Below are positions 37,244-49,509 of a DNA stretch of 61,359 nt, piece by piece (positions within the stretch are counted from its first letter, which is position 1; each line of letters begins with the position of its first letter). The notes beneath the pieces were generated by a model that was given only the letters and a program-made list of their open reading frames with translations, was not told where the DNA came from and did not search any database. A program made the position numbers and the translations under genes. Where the stretch lies: NCBI GenBank assembly GCA_051453625.1, contig JBOZIK010000001.1:184316433-184377791 (forward strand), given 5' to 3'. Source of the DNA: Welwitschia mirabilis. Its lineage: Eukaryota; Gnetophyta; Gnetopsida; Welwitschiales.

Positions 37244-39590
37244 ATTATCCCTAAAAATAGTTCCAAAATCTATTTTTATTTTATAGTAAATAGATTTAAA
37301 CTAAGTTAAAAATTGAATTATCATTTTATCCACTAGGATAACTCATGTAGGTTAGTTAGAAGTTATACAAACTTTAAATTAAGTTATAAATAGAAGAAAG
37401 GAAATAAGGGTGATTTTAAAATTATGTTTAAAACTTTGACTTATAAAAAGAGAGAAGTAAGATATCTCCAAGGTTTTACCAATTTGTTCTTAAGTAATCC
37501 TTTACTATAATCTTATCCAATGATTTCCCTATAATACACTTAAGAATATGAAGTGTTTTTTACTTAGATCATGGTAACATAGTATCATTCATCATATGAG
37601 TAATGATGAACTCAATTGTCACTTAATCTTTCATAGCCTTAAATAATAATGGAAGTTAAGAATCCTAAGTACTTAAAATCCATAAAGTTAAAAGACTTTA
37701 AACTAAATGATTAAAGAACTTATTCAAATAAAATAAAGCTTAATAGTTAAGCTACTATCTAAGTATTTAAAATATAATATAACTCATGATTTTAAATCAA
37801 AAGTAATAAATTTATGTATCAAGAAAGAATAACACTTTACAATAAATAAAGACAAATGATGTATAACTCCTCATGTGATCTTTAAGATTAGTTCACTTCT
37901 CACTGAGTTAGTTAAAATGCCATCACAATTGATACTCCAAGGTTCTAAATCCTCCAAAGTCAAAGATGANNNNNNNNNNTGTAGGATGGTTTATCTTCTT
38001 TTCCATTTGGTAGAGATTCCTATGATGACACTAATACTTAGCTCTTAGATGCTATAGTTGTTGCTAATCATTGTCATAGCCATGTATACCCATTATCATC
38101 CTACTCTGTAATTCCATATCACTTTATGAATCCTTGTCATCACTACCATGTGTTATCAAGAATGTAATTTATTTTTGATATTGAATTTAATCAAGTCCAT
38201 AAGGACATTTAATCCAATTTTTTATGACAAGCTAGGAACATAAGAATGGAGCCATTTTTCTTAAATAAGTGATGATATTAATAGCCCTAGTTGACAATGC
38301 TANNNNNNNNNNNNNNNNNNNNNNNNNNNNNNNNNNNNNNNNNNNNNNNNNNNNNNNNNNNNNNNNNNNNNNNNNNNNNNNNNNNNNNNNNNNNNNNNNN
38401 NNAAGTAAATGTTCTTTTAAGCTACTATCATGTAATTATCCCTAGAAATAGTTCCAAAATCTATTTTTTATTTTATAGTAAATAGATTTAAACTAAGTTA
38501 AAAATTGAATTATCATTTTATCCACTAGGATAACTCGTGTAGGTTAGTTAGAAGTTATACAAACTTTAAATTAAGTTATAAATAGAAGAAAGGAAATAAG
38601 GGTAATTTTAAAGTTATGTTTAAAACTTTGACTTATAAAAAAAGAGAAGTAAGATAGCTCCAAGGTTTTACCAATTTGTTCTTAATTAATCCTTCACTAT
38701 AATCTTATCCAATGATTTCACTATAACACACTTAAGACTATGAAGTGTTTTTTACTTAGATCATGGTAACATAGTATCATTCATCATATGAGTAATGATG
38801 AACTCAATTGTTACTTAATCTTTCATAGCCTTAAATAATAATGAAAGTTAAGGATCCTAAGTACTTAAAATCCATAAAGTTAAAAGACTTTAAACCAAAT
38901 GATTAAAGAACTTATTAAAATAAAATAAAGCTTAATAGTTAAGCTACTATCTAAGTATTTAAAATATAATATAACTCATGATTTTAAATTGAAAGTAATA
39001 AATTTATGTATCAAGAAAGAATAACACTTTACAATAAAGAAAGACAAATGATGTATAACTCCTCATGTGAACTTTACGATTAGTTCACTTCTCACTGAGT
39101 TAGTTAAAATGCCATCACAATTGATACTCCAAGGTTCTAAATCCTCTAAAGTCAAAGATGATACAATGAAGAGATCAAGGCTCTTTTATAAGGAGAGATG
39201 AGGGTGAGAATGGTTATAATATCTTGGCTTGTAGCATTAGGTAGATGGTTATATAATTATAACATTTTGTAGGATGGTTTATCTTCTTTTCCATTTGGTA
39301 GAGATTCTTATGAGGACACCAATACTTAGCTCTTAGATGCTATAGTTATTGCCAATCATTGTCATAGCCATGTATACCCATTATCATCCTACTCCGTAAT
39401 TCCATATCACTTTATGAATCCTTGTCATCACTACCATATGTTATCAAGAATATAATTTATTTTTGATATTGAATTTAATCAAGTCCATAAGGACATTTAA
39501 TCGAAATTTTTATGACAAGCTGGGAACATAAGAATGGAGCTATTTTTCTTAAATAAGTGATGATATTAATAGCCCTAGCTGACAATGCTA
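37212..39590. repeat. Duplicated block of about 1.1 kb flanking a 100-N gap
   Basis: 37,212-38,302 and 38,403-39,590 are almost the same sequence with scattered single-base differences, mainly transitions. The left copy ends at 'gacaatgcta' against the gap, while the right copy runs on. A 10-N gap at 37,970 in the left copy replaces about 110 bp that the right copy shows. This is best explained as a contig or allele overlap. Confidence 0.78.
37244..37265 (-). other. Primer-binding site of Element E
   Basis: In reverse it reads ttttggaactatttttagggat. Against the Athila/Tat PBS it keeps TTTTGG and GGGAT, and most differences are C-to-T or G-to-A. It matches the ttttggcactat of Element N. Confidence 0.65.
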
Positions 39591-40182
39591 GCATTTTCGC
39601 ATGGAAGAAGATCATCTTTAATAAAGTCCCTCAAGATGTGATAAGTAACCTAAAAATGTCATGTTAAGTAGATAACTTCATGATTAAGATAGTTAATTAA
39701 TAAAATACATGTTTTTATNNNNNNNNNNNNNNNNNNNNNNNNNNNNNNNNNNNNNNNNNNNNNNNNNNNNNNNNNNNNNNNNNNNNNNNNNNNNNNNNNN
39801 NNNNNNNNNNNNNNNNNNATGGAAGAAGATCATCTTTAACAAAGTCCCTCAAGATGTGACAAGTAACCTAAAAATGTCATGTTAAGTAGATAACTTCATG
39901 ATTAAGATAGATAATTAATAAAATACATGTTTTTATTATAAAATGATTATATTAATATCTTCCATGAAGATAAACTAGTTAGTTAACTTAATTGTAATGT
40001 CAATTTTTACATGTTAATAGTTTGTAAGAAGATACAACATCACGCTTGCTTNNNNNNNNNNNNNNNNNNNNNNNNNNNNNNNNNNNNNNNNNNNNNNNNN
40101 NNNNNNNNNNNNNNNNNNNNNNNNNNNNNNNNNNNNNNNNNNNNNNNNNNNTGATTGTAATGTCAATTTTTACATGTTAATA
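37266..40182 (-). repeat. 5' LTR of Element E, inflated by gap-flanking duplications
   Basis: The true LTR is about 1.35-1.4 kb. Here 37,266-38,302 is repeated at about 38,457-39,590 across a 100-N gap. A 118-bp block (39,601-39,718) is repeated at 39,819, and about 60 bp is repeated around 40,052-40,151. The right terminus reads in reverse TATTAACATGTAAAAATT, followed by the target duplication gtctg. Confidence 0.78.
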
Positions 40183-41182
40183 GTCTGTAAGAAGATACAA
40201 CATCACGCTTGCGTATTAGGAAAGTTCAACATCACATTTCTATCTTATAAAACCTAATTTCACATTTGATTTATATTAAAATCTTATGCTACATTTCACT
40301 AAATCTAAAACACACTCAATATTAGAGTGTTGCACATACAAATAAAGCTAGTGTTGCACATACAAATCTATCTAAAGGATCACATCCCATTGACATTTTA
40401 AAAAATGAAAATAATCATGAAAGAAAATAATTCTATAGATTTAGAAATCAAGAAATAAAAGAAGAAAATTAAATATATTCCTTTACTAAACTTTCATTCA
40501 ATACAATAATATCATTTTGGACTATCAATGTACCTCACATGTCTAATTTATGTTCTAGTACATTTGTGACTAATATATTTCTTAGTATTTAAATAGAATG
40601 ATTAATATGTAATAATAATAAAACTTTAAATTACTTTTATCAAATATTAATTTTCTCAAATTTTAAATTCAATATTAGACTAAAAATAAAGCCTTAAGAA
40701 AAAAGGAATTATATACTTTCTTATCTTATGTTAAAATATTTTGAAATCATTTCATGGATTAATTCTTAAGTAATTTGTAATCCATAATAGTCATTAAAAG
40801 ATACAATTATTTATATTTATTATGAAAATTTAATAATCCTTAAAAACTCTAGTTTAATAAAAAATGAAACTACTTCTAAAAAAAAGAAGTCTTAATGTAG
40901 ATTCTACACTTTTTTCTCTCACAAAATGAGTGCATAATAAGATTTAATAGATTAATTTTTGAGGTAAATCATAGAACCTTGGGAACCTTTAAATTAAAAA
41001 GAGTCATTTTAAAAATCATATATTTCTTATGTAAAAGATCAAATGGTAGAAATTCATACTAGGATACATTAAGTTGATGGAAATGCAATAAGATGCACTA
41101 AATCTAGTTACTTTTTTGGTGGAATTGCTATAAAATGCATTTATTCTAGAACAAATGTAGACAAAACCCTAATTTATAAGTA
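40183..41182. other. Spacer between Elements E and D
   Basis: No gene is visible. It starts with the short-repeat tract seen left of Element E, and includes two copies of tgttgcacatacaaat about 25 bp apart near 40,330-40,370. The rest is A/T-rich and unassigned. It runs to the direct repeat flanking Element D. Confidence 0.5.
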
Positions 41183-41193
41183 TTTGCTATAAT
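41183..41193 (+). repeat. Left flanking direct repeat of Element D
   Basis: The 11 bases tttgctataat occur here and again at 56,263-56,273, immediately outside the two LTRs of Element D. They are compatible with a target-site duplication plus chance extension, since gypsy elements normally make 5 bp. Confidence 0.5.
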
Positions 41194-42134
41194 ATTCCTT
41201 AGTAACAAGCCTTTAATTTCAATCGAAATACTATAAAACAACTAATTAATTTCAACAAAGTACTTAAGAAAAATAAAGTTATATCACAAAAGTACTAAAA
41301 AAAAAAAACTATATTACTACACATAGATTTTATTCATTATTAATTTTTAAATGGAGATTACTTTCTCATGCTTTTGACTCAAATAAAGACTCTCTTTATT
41401 GAGTCATAATACATTCTTTATTAAGAATGATTATTCCTAGTAAAATGGTATTCTAATAATTACTCTACTATGAACAATATTTATAGGAAGTGGGGAATGA
41501 AAATAAACAAAACAAAGAAAACATAACTAGATTATGTGTATTATTTATTTATAACTAATACACTATCTTAATATTAACTCTATCTAAGATTAATATTAAG
41601 AAAAAGAAAATAATAGTAGGTAACTTTTCCAAATTATTCACACATCAATACAAGATCCTTTTTAGGATATAGACTTCTATTACTATCTAGAAAATATAAT
41701 TGTAAGAAATTTCTTGTGTTTCCACAATAGGTATATTAGCTAAAGAGTTACTTTACAATTCTCTCACTATGATCTTCTTTGCCTCAGATGAACTTTTCAA
41801 CCATTCACTAGGTTGCCAAAAATGATCCTTACTAGGTTGCCAAAAATGATCCTTATGTCTCCTCTAGATGTACTACTAGTTTTCTTGCATTAGTGAGTTT
41901 TTATTTCTTTTATTCCATCTATCTAATTTTTATAATATTTTCTCTTTTTTTTAGCAAGGCATCCACTATTCCTATATTGGAATAATTGTTCTTCAAAATC
42001 AAGTTAGCTATATGTAATAATAATATATTATAATAATGTTATTTAACTCATCATAGCATACTACTAAACAACTATCGTTTCCTTTATTTTAGTAAGAAAA
42101 GGAGTAAAAATGTACATAGATTTTTGATTTATTA
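41194..42134 (-). repeat. 3' LTR of Element D
   Basis: It aligns along its length with 55,288-56,262. Shared blocks are tacttaagaaaaataaagttata, gattattcctag.aaaatg, aagtggggaatgaaaataaaca, gatcttctttgcct and caagttagctatatg.aa.aata. A 25-bp tandem duplication (actaggttgccaaaaatgatcctt) near 41,808-41,856 occurs only in this copy. Confidence 0.85.
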
Positions 42135-42149
42135 CTTTGCTTCATACTC

Positions 42150-44560
42150 AAATATTTATTAGTACTCTAACAATTTACATCACTACTTTTTATATTTTAT
42201 TTTCTTTTTTACTACTTCTAATTCCTTCTTAACCTATAACTTTTTCATTTATTCTAGTATTTTTATTGCTTTGATTTATTATTTCAAAAGGATTAGATTC
42301 TTTAAATTTATATTTTATTTCTTATATGGAGCTATCTTGGAAATTTTTCCCTTTAGATTGTTTTACCTTTTTAATAACCAAAAATTTCCTTGATTTCACA
42401 AGTTAAGAAGGAGGAGGATTTTCTAATTGATTCGATCTAGAAGGACTTCCAATAAAAATAGTATGAACTCCCTCTCCTCCCTTTATTCTGGGGAAAATAT
42501 CTACAAATATTTCTTTAAGAATTCACATATATTCCAAAATATAATTTCTTTCATCTTTTAAATGATCTAAGTTATGCTCAGTAACTATGAAAAGATATAT
42601 GTCTTTTTTAAAATGCTCAGAAACATGGAGGAGTTTGTTTTATACTCTCTGATGATGTCCTTTAGCTGCTTCACTCTTAGCATTTTCTATATCCTCTAGA
42701 GCTTAGTTACACATCCTAGTGATTATCTCCCATTATCCTTCTATCTTTTGTATAATCTCATTGATACCTTTTTCACAATTATCAAAATATTCTTATAGTT
42801 TTTAAGAATAAAAGTGCATATTCCTTAGTACATGTAGTTTCTCATTTCCAAATCCTATTCTTTTTCCCAGTTAGACTTATAGAAGTTTATTTTCATGTAG
42901 CAGCCTACTATTTTTTATTTTAAGTTTCTCAAATAACTTTAACTACTTGAGAGAAATTAAAATTTCTTTGNNNNNNNNNNNNNNNNNNNNNNNNNNNNNN
43001 NNNNNNNNNNNNNNNNNNNNNNNNNNNNNNNNNNNNNNNNNNNNNNNNNNNNNNNNNNNNNNNNNNNNNNNNNNNNNNNNNNNNNNNNNNNNNNNNNNNN
43101 NNNNNNNNNNNNNNNNNNNNNNNNNNNNNNNNNNNNNNNNNNNNNNNNNNNNNNNNNNNNNNNNNNNNNNNNNNNNNNNNNNNNNNNNNNNNNNNNNNNN
43201 NNNNNNNNNNNNNNNNNNNNNNNNNNNNNNNNNNNNNNNNNNNNNNNNNNNNNNNNNNNNNNNNNNNNNNNNNNNNNNNNNNNNNNNNNNNNNNNNNNNN
43301 NNNNNNNNNNNNNNNNNNNNNNNNNNNNNNNNNNNNNNNNNNNNNNNNNNNNNNNNNNNNNNNNNNNNNNNNNNNNNNNNNNNNNNNNNNNNNNNNNNNN
43401 NNNNNNNNNNNNNNNNNNNNNNNNNNNNNNNNNNNNNNNNNNNNNNNNNNNNNNNNNNNNNNTGCAGAATTCTTTTTATAATTCGAGAAAATTCATTCTA
43501 CAATATTTTTATCAAACTCTACTCAAGTAAAAAATAATAAATTTTTGAAGATATTTGTAGATTTGATTCCAATTTCTGTTAAATGAAAGTAATATTTCTT
43601 TCCTACATTTCAATTATGTCTTTCTTGATCTGCACCTGTTTTAGAGCTTTTATTCATTTTTGTTTATGTCTATTATTTTCTTCTTAAATTTTCATATATT
43701 TTTCATGCATTCCCCTAAAATCCATATAAATATTCTTTGAATATTCCTTTTTTAGTTGAATGGATGAGTTGTTATGCATGAATGTAATAAATTCCTACTA
43801 TGTTTCAATGTGTTTAGCATCATAATGCTTAGTTTGAGCCATATTCTTTAATAATTCTAATAAAAAATCTTCTTTATTAGTAGAGGGGAGCTATAGTTTC
43901 TTCCTTTTCTCTCTGAGTTGTTACTTTAAATCTTTAATTCAAGCCTACACACTATGCAAAGAGGACTCATCTACCCTTTGGAAGTTAAAATGAATGACTA
44001 ATTTTTCCTCTAATTGCTACTTCTTCTCCCTGGCTTTATTATACTCCTCCTACCATAAAGAGATCTTATCTTTATAAAATTCATTTTAAGTTCTAAAAAT
44101 TTAATTCTTTTTGTCATAATAAAATTTTTCTTTTGGAGCTAATTTTTCTCCAGTAGAAAGGATAGCAAAGAATTTATTACAACACATAAAGAATCCATCT
44201 TGTCATCTTCTAGTACCTTTGTAAAGTATTCACTTTCTTTTTGGAGCTCTAGTTGCTATAAAGTGAATAAATCTATTTGTTGCCTTAAAGGTTTTGAAGG
44301 TTATGTCTATATTTGAGTCACTAGTTAACTATTTGAAGGTGTTTTCCCTATGCCTAGAACATTGAATGGTGCTAAAATGGTATTCCTAGATAATGATGCA
44401 ATAGAGAGTTTCACAATATTCTTATTCCTAGGAAACAATTATGGAGCATTCTTACATAAAAGAAGTTTTTTCATCAATGAAGAAAATCCAAGTTTAACCT
44501 TTATCAGTCTTATAGTATTTTTGATTCTAGAAATTAACTTGTAGCAGTATTGAAAAATAC
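42150..44560 (-). pseudogene. Coiled-coil-like ORF remnant next to the 3' LTR of Element D
   Basis: On the - strand a coding stretch can be followed from about 44,560 to 42,150 through single stops (mostly TAA/TAG) and frameshifts, with a 492-N gap at 42,971-43,462. Readable pieces include RNKNIVKLSIASLSRNTILA (near 44,430), QLELQKESEYFTKVLEDD (near 44,240), ALEDIENAKSEAAKGHHQR (near 42,670) and HFKKDIYLFI (near 42,600). The composition is rich in K, E, L and Q with heptad-like spacing, which suggests a long coiled coil. It sits where Athila and Tat elements carry extra ORFs. I do not recognise the family. Confidence 0.55.
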
Positions 44561-45479
44561 TTTGTCCAATGTTAATATCTTTACTCAAGGGATATTTAAT
44601 GACCTTTATCAAGTATACTCCTAGTATACTTATATCCTTTTACTTATTAATTATGTAGGACTAAGTTTTGATGAATTCACTGATAAAATAATGAATGATT
44701 TAGGATCTTGTACCTTATTAATATCTACTTAACTATATTTATTTGTAATACTATGAAAATATTTTAGACATAGAATGATGTCTTCATTCTTATGTATTTA
44801 TATCAATAGTTTTCCATTCAATGGTAACTCGAGAATAAGTCTTAATTCATCTTATAAAACTTAAAATGGTATGTTATTAAATATTAAATATAACATTGTC
44901 AAGTCTTCTAAAAATAACATATTCTTATAAAAAGAGTAGACTTACTCATTATTATATCTCTTAGAAAAAGTTAACTAGTTTTACCAATTAAGTTTAATAT
45001 CTCATTGTTTGGGCACGGTAAAACTAGGATTACTAAGAAGTTTTCTAAAATTAGAACTTTGTATGAGTCTAAATTCTTCAAAAAATATTTAAGATTTATC
45101 TTTGAAGTTCAATTTCTTTCCTATAGAAAATGCTCATACAAGAATTTTTATTAAAGTCCAAGTGCTTATCCAACATTTTATTAAGGAAAAATAGCATGCC
45201 CTAGAAATGAAAGCATGTAACTACTTAAAATAACATTCTACTTTAAAATGTATAACATGACATAATGAAATAGAACTTTGCCTTTAAAAGAAATTATAGA
45301 AGAGGTCTCAATGGTACTTTTTAAATGCAAATAAAATCATTGTAAAACAACAAAAAAATGATGCACTTAAAAAAAAAATTCAAATAGATAACTTACCTAT
45401 CATGATGTCACTTTAATAGAATTTCTAAGCTTAATGTTCATGTGTCGAAGTATAATTTGTTGTATTCTTTGTTGAAGGA
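44561..45479. other. Unassigned part of Element D
   Basis: A/T-rich sequence between the coiled-coil ORF and the short tandem repeats. No motif was recognised on either strand. Confidence 0.45.
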
Positions 45480-47560
45480 ATGTTTCAAGCTATTAAAGGG
45501 GCTTTGTTAAAACATTTAATAAAAGAGTATTTTTGTCTTTTCCTTAGGTAGGGTTTAAAGGGGGCCTTTAAGTAATAACATTTACTTAGAGGATTTCTTT
45601 GAGTAGAAATCACTTCCTTAAAAGAGATATTCAAGCAATAAGATTTACTCAAAAGGATTCTTGAAATAAGAACTACTCTTTTGAATGAGGTTTTGGACAA
45701 ATACTAAGCTTTAAAAGGGTCTTTGAGTATTAAATATTGCTCAAAGGGGTACTTCAATGAGTCATTGTTAAGGTCACTTTGATGCTTCCCACTTCTCCAT
45801 TTATCATTTTTAAAATTAAAGGAAAGCACCTTTATCTAAAGTATGGTTTAATCAAAAATCAATTGTATGTTATGTTAATTAAGTAGTTCCTCAAATGGGT
45901 CTTTAAGGATTTCAAAGGAGTTTTAAGAAATAAACAATAAATCAGGAGAAAGGAAAGGCTAAATCTAATTCTTTATTTCTTTTTACTTAGCTTTAGGAAA
46001 AGTTCAAAGGAGCTCTTCAAGTACTAAAGGTTATTCAAAAGAGGTTTTTGAGCTCTCACTTAAATAAGAAAGGTAATAATAAAGAAAGGAGAGTATAACA
46101 TGTTTTTGAAGATAGAGTCAAAGGGGATTAGTTATATGTCAATGGGGTCTTAGATAGGTGACATGTACCTTTCAACACATCCTCAAAAATAAATTCTTAG
46201 TCTTTTTTAATGATGTTAAAGGGGTATTTAAGTAATGAATATTATTCAAAGAGATTCTTTAAACTAGTAAAACTAGGTATAGAGTTTTTAAGCAACAAGG
46301 AATTACTTAAAGAAATTCTTAGAAACAGTGAGGATAACTATGGATAGGAGATAGAAGATGTCTATAATTAGCATCTTCACAGTTAGAAAAAACAAAGTTT
46401 GATCCAAGATTTCTTGGGTCAAATAAATTTCTTCTAATGGCTAATAAATTAGTAGATCAATTTCATCCTAAACTTACTCAAGTTTGAAATTATAAAAAAC
46501 ATTTTACTATTACTTTTTATGTATGTATATACTACAATTCCTTGATCAATTCAACTCAACGCAAATTTCATCATCTAAATTGAGTTTTATTAATATGAAA
46601 CTTAGAGATGGCCTTTAAATTCAACAACCTACCAATTCCTCCTACTACTCCTTTTCCTATAAAGAATTCTAAGCACTACTTGTTTAGCTTAGGGTATTTA
46701 TAGATAAAAATGAATATCACTAGTGTAGAAAAAACTTCTTTCCAAATTTTAATGCAAATGTCTACACTCCTAATCTTTTATTTTATAATTTATTTTATGA
46801 AATGCTTACTACCTAGGANNNNNNNNNNNNNNNNNNNNNNNNNNNNNNNNNNNNNNNNNNNNNNNNNNNNNNNNNNNNNNNNNNNNNNNNNNNNNNNNNN
46901 NNNNNNNNNNNNNNNNNNTCAAAGGGTTACTTTAATGAGTCATTGTTAAGGTCACTTTAATGCTCCCCACTCTTCCATTTATCATTTTTAAAATTAAAGG
47001 AAAGCACCTTTATCTCAAGTGTGGTTTAATCAAAAATCAATTGTATGTTATGTTAATTAAGTAGTTCCTCAAATGGGTCTTTAAGGATTTCAAAGAAGTT
47101 TTAAGAAATAAACAATAAATTAGGAGAAAGGAAAGGCTAAATCCAATTCTTTATTTTTTTTACTTAGCTTTAGGCAAAGTTCAAAGGAGGTCTTTAAGTA
47201 TTAAAGGTTATTAAAAAGAGGTTTTTGATCTCTCACTTAAATAAGAAAGACAATAATAAAGAAAGGAGAGTATAATATGTTTTTGAAGATAGAGTCAAAG
47301 GGGATTAGTTATATGTCAAAGGGGTCTTAGATAGGTGACATGTACCTTTTAACACATCCTCAAAAATAAATTCTTAGTCTTTTTTAATAATGTAAAAGAG
47401 GTCTTTAAGCAATGAAGATTACTCAAAGAGATTCTTTAAATTAATAAAGGTAGGTATAAAGTCTTTAAGCAATAAGGAATTACTTAAAGAAGTTCTTAAA
47501 AATAGTGAGGCTAACTATGGATAGGAGATAGAAGATGTCTATAACTGACATCTTTAGTTA
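45480..47560. repeat. Degenerate short tandem repeats in Element D
   Basis: A unit of roughly 45-50 bp recurs irregularly: 'aaaggggtctttaagtaat' followed by 'gattactcaaagaggattctt'. Clear copies lie at about 45,550-45,760, 46,010-46,050, 46,210-46,320 and, in the duplicated block, 47,180-47,500. The units are too diverged for an exact count. Confidence 0.5.
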
Positions 47561-47998
47561 AGTTAGAAAAAACAAAGTTTGATCCAAGATTTTTTGGGTC
47601 AAATAAATTTCTTCTAATGGCTAATAAATTAGTAGATCAACTTCATCCTAAACTTACTCAAGTCTGAAATTATTAAAAAAATTTTACTATTACTTTTTAT
47701 GTATGTATATACTACAATTCCTTGATTAATTCAACTCAATGCAAATTTCATCATCTAAATTGAGTTTTATTAATATCCGACTTAGAGATGGCCTTTAAAT
47801 TCAACAACCTACCAATTCCTCCTACTACTCCTTTTCCTATAAAGAAGTCTAAGCACTACTTGTTTAGCTTAGAGTATTTATAGATAAAAATGAATATCAC
47901 TAGAGTAGAAAAAACTTCTTCCCAAATTTTAATGCAAATGTCTACACTCCTAATCTTTTATTTTATAATTTATTTTATGAAATGCTTACTACCTAGGA
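45741..47998. repeat. Duplicated block of about 1.08 kb flanking a 100-N gap
   Basis: 45,741-46,818 matches 46,919-47,998 almost base for base. The left copy ends at 'acctagga' against the gap and the right copy continues 'acctaggacgaaatg'. This is again the signature of two overlapping contigs or alleles. Confidence 0.8.
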
Positions 47999-48430
47999 CG
48001 AAATGCTTTAAGAGAATGAAAGGAACTAGTTTAGCCATGAGAAATTCCAACCTATTTTGATTCCATAGTACTTATACATAGAATATTTAAGAATTTGGAT
48101 CATTGAGGGGATTTCTACTTTAACTGATAAAACAAATAGGTATGATGCTTCCTTAGGATGGTTTGTAGGCTAGATATAAGAGTTAGAGTGAAGGGTATGA
48201 TAAACTGAGAGTCACAAACTAGATTTAAGTTGTTTGTTTTCTATTTTGATGAGGATCATCTAAAAAAAAGGGAATCATGCAATAACTCGGCATTTCCATA
48301 CTAAAAAAGTGAGGATTCTAATTAACATCCTGTACTACTTACATTTTCTTCATCTAGTAGAAACTTCTAGTCAAAGAAGATCTAGGAGGAAGAATAAGTA
48401 TAAGGGCTAATTCTTCTGAGGTCTTATGAA
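47788..48430 (+). pseudogene. Opposite-strand ORF remnant inside Element D
   Basis: On the + strand, opposite to Element D, a frame starts at ATG 47,788 (MAFKFNNLPIPPTTPFPIKK) and stays readable, with few stops, to about 48,060. It continues in a shifted frame to about 48,430 (for example KLFVFYFDEDHLKKRES near 48,230). The same start occurs in the overlap copy at 46,610-46,818. Tat-branch gypsy elements are known to carry antisense additional ORFs between integrase and the 3' LTR, and the position fits. No family was recognised; a hydrophobic stretch lies near 47,960. Confidence 0.45.
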
Positions 48431-49509
48431 ATTAATTTTAGCTACTCTCTTTTTTTAGTTATGCTTATTGCTTATCTGGCTTTACTTGCAATTATGAATA
48501 GATGTGCTTTTTATTTAAAACTCTTTTTATTATAAAACTTAAGGACTATTGTTGGCTATGTTGTAAAATTAAAATATTTTATTAAAAAGCATTGGCTATC
48601 TTTTATTTTAATAATTATTTTTATTATGCTAAATTATAATAAATAATTAAATGTCAAGCTCTTTTATTATCATAAGAATTTACTAATTTAGAATAAATGG
48701 AAAAAACATGAATTTATTTAAATGTACTATATNNNNNNNNNNNNNNNNNNNNNNNNNNNNNNNNNNNNNNNNNNNNNNNNNNNNNNNNNNNNNNNNNNNN
48801 NNNNNNNNNNNNNNNNNNNNNNNNNNNNNNNNGGAAAAAACATGAATTTATTTAAATGTACTATATGTTGAAACAAAACAATGGTATCTTATGCAACATT
48901 TACATTTCTTTTGAGGTTTACTTGTTTGAAGAAAATATTGAAGACTAATCATGCCTCAAATAGCTCCTAGAGAGTGATTGTCTTCTTTATAATTTCAAGC
49001 CATAGAGCCTTTATTTTAAGAAAAACCTTTGCAATGAGAAGAGTGTAATCATTGTTATAAGAATAATAACCCATAGAGTTATAAACTCAGATCATGGCCA
49101 ACTAATTCCTTGGTGAAGTTCTCATAGCCATCTTATTATACTACCAAAGATCCCTCTTGGAAATATTTAACCTAGTGTACTTATGGTAGGATTGCTATTT
49201 TTATTTTTAATTTTTTTTCTTTTTTTAAATATAAGATAAATGATTGCATATGTATTCTTATTTTTCTTTTATTATCTAGTTATTCTTATTATTGTAACCT
49301 CTTCCTTCCCAAAGTCTTACTAATTCCTTAGAGAGAATATTTCACTTAACAATCCAAAATTCTATAATTTAAATAACATCCATTTTCCATTCTTAAAAGA
49401 CGAACCTTATTGTATGAAAAAACTTTTCTTTTATTTATTTTTTATTTTTAAAATACAATGATTATAGAGAAAGATGCATAATTCTTTTCATCCTATAAGT
49501 TCATTTAAA
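48431..49509. other. Unassigned 3' region after integrase in Element D
   Basis: A/T-rich, non-coding in appearance. A 100-N gap at 48,733-48,832 is flanked on both sides by the same 34 bp (ggaaaaaacatgaatttatt...). No motif was recognised. Confidence 0.45.

Larger units (their letters stand above)
31152..40182 (-). mobile_element. Element E: - strand Athila-like element lacking RT and integrase
   Basis: Reading the - strand, the order is 5' LTR (40,182-37,266), PBS (37,265-37,244), gag, protease, 3' tail, PPT (32,505-32,493) and 3' LTR (32,492-31,152). The protease ends at about 34,043 and the 3' tail shared with Element I starts by about 33,760, so no room is left for the roughly 2.5 kb of RT-RNase H-integrase that Element I has. 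It is a gag-protease-only derivative. Apparent length is inflated by three duplicated blocks around 100-N gaps in the 5' LTR. Confidence 0.8.

Noticed and set aside
37212-39590. Recent 1.1-kb tandem duplication in Element E.
   Set aside because: The copies meet exactly at a 100-N gap, and the left copy ends there while the right continues, as at nearly all other 100-N gaps. An assembly overlap or allele pair is simpler.
44350-44544. A 64-codon + strand frame in Element D.
   Set aside because: The - strand of the same stretch continues the coiled-coil-like ORF over a much longer distance.
45741-47998. Recent 1.08-kb tandem duplication in Element D.
   Set aside because: Same gap-edge pattern as above.
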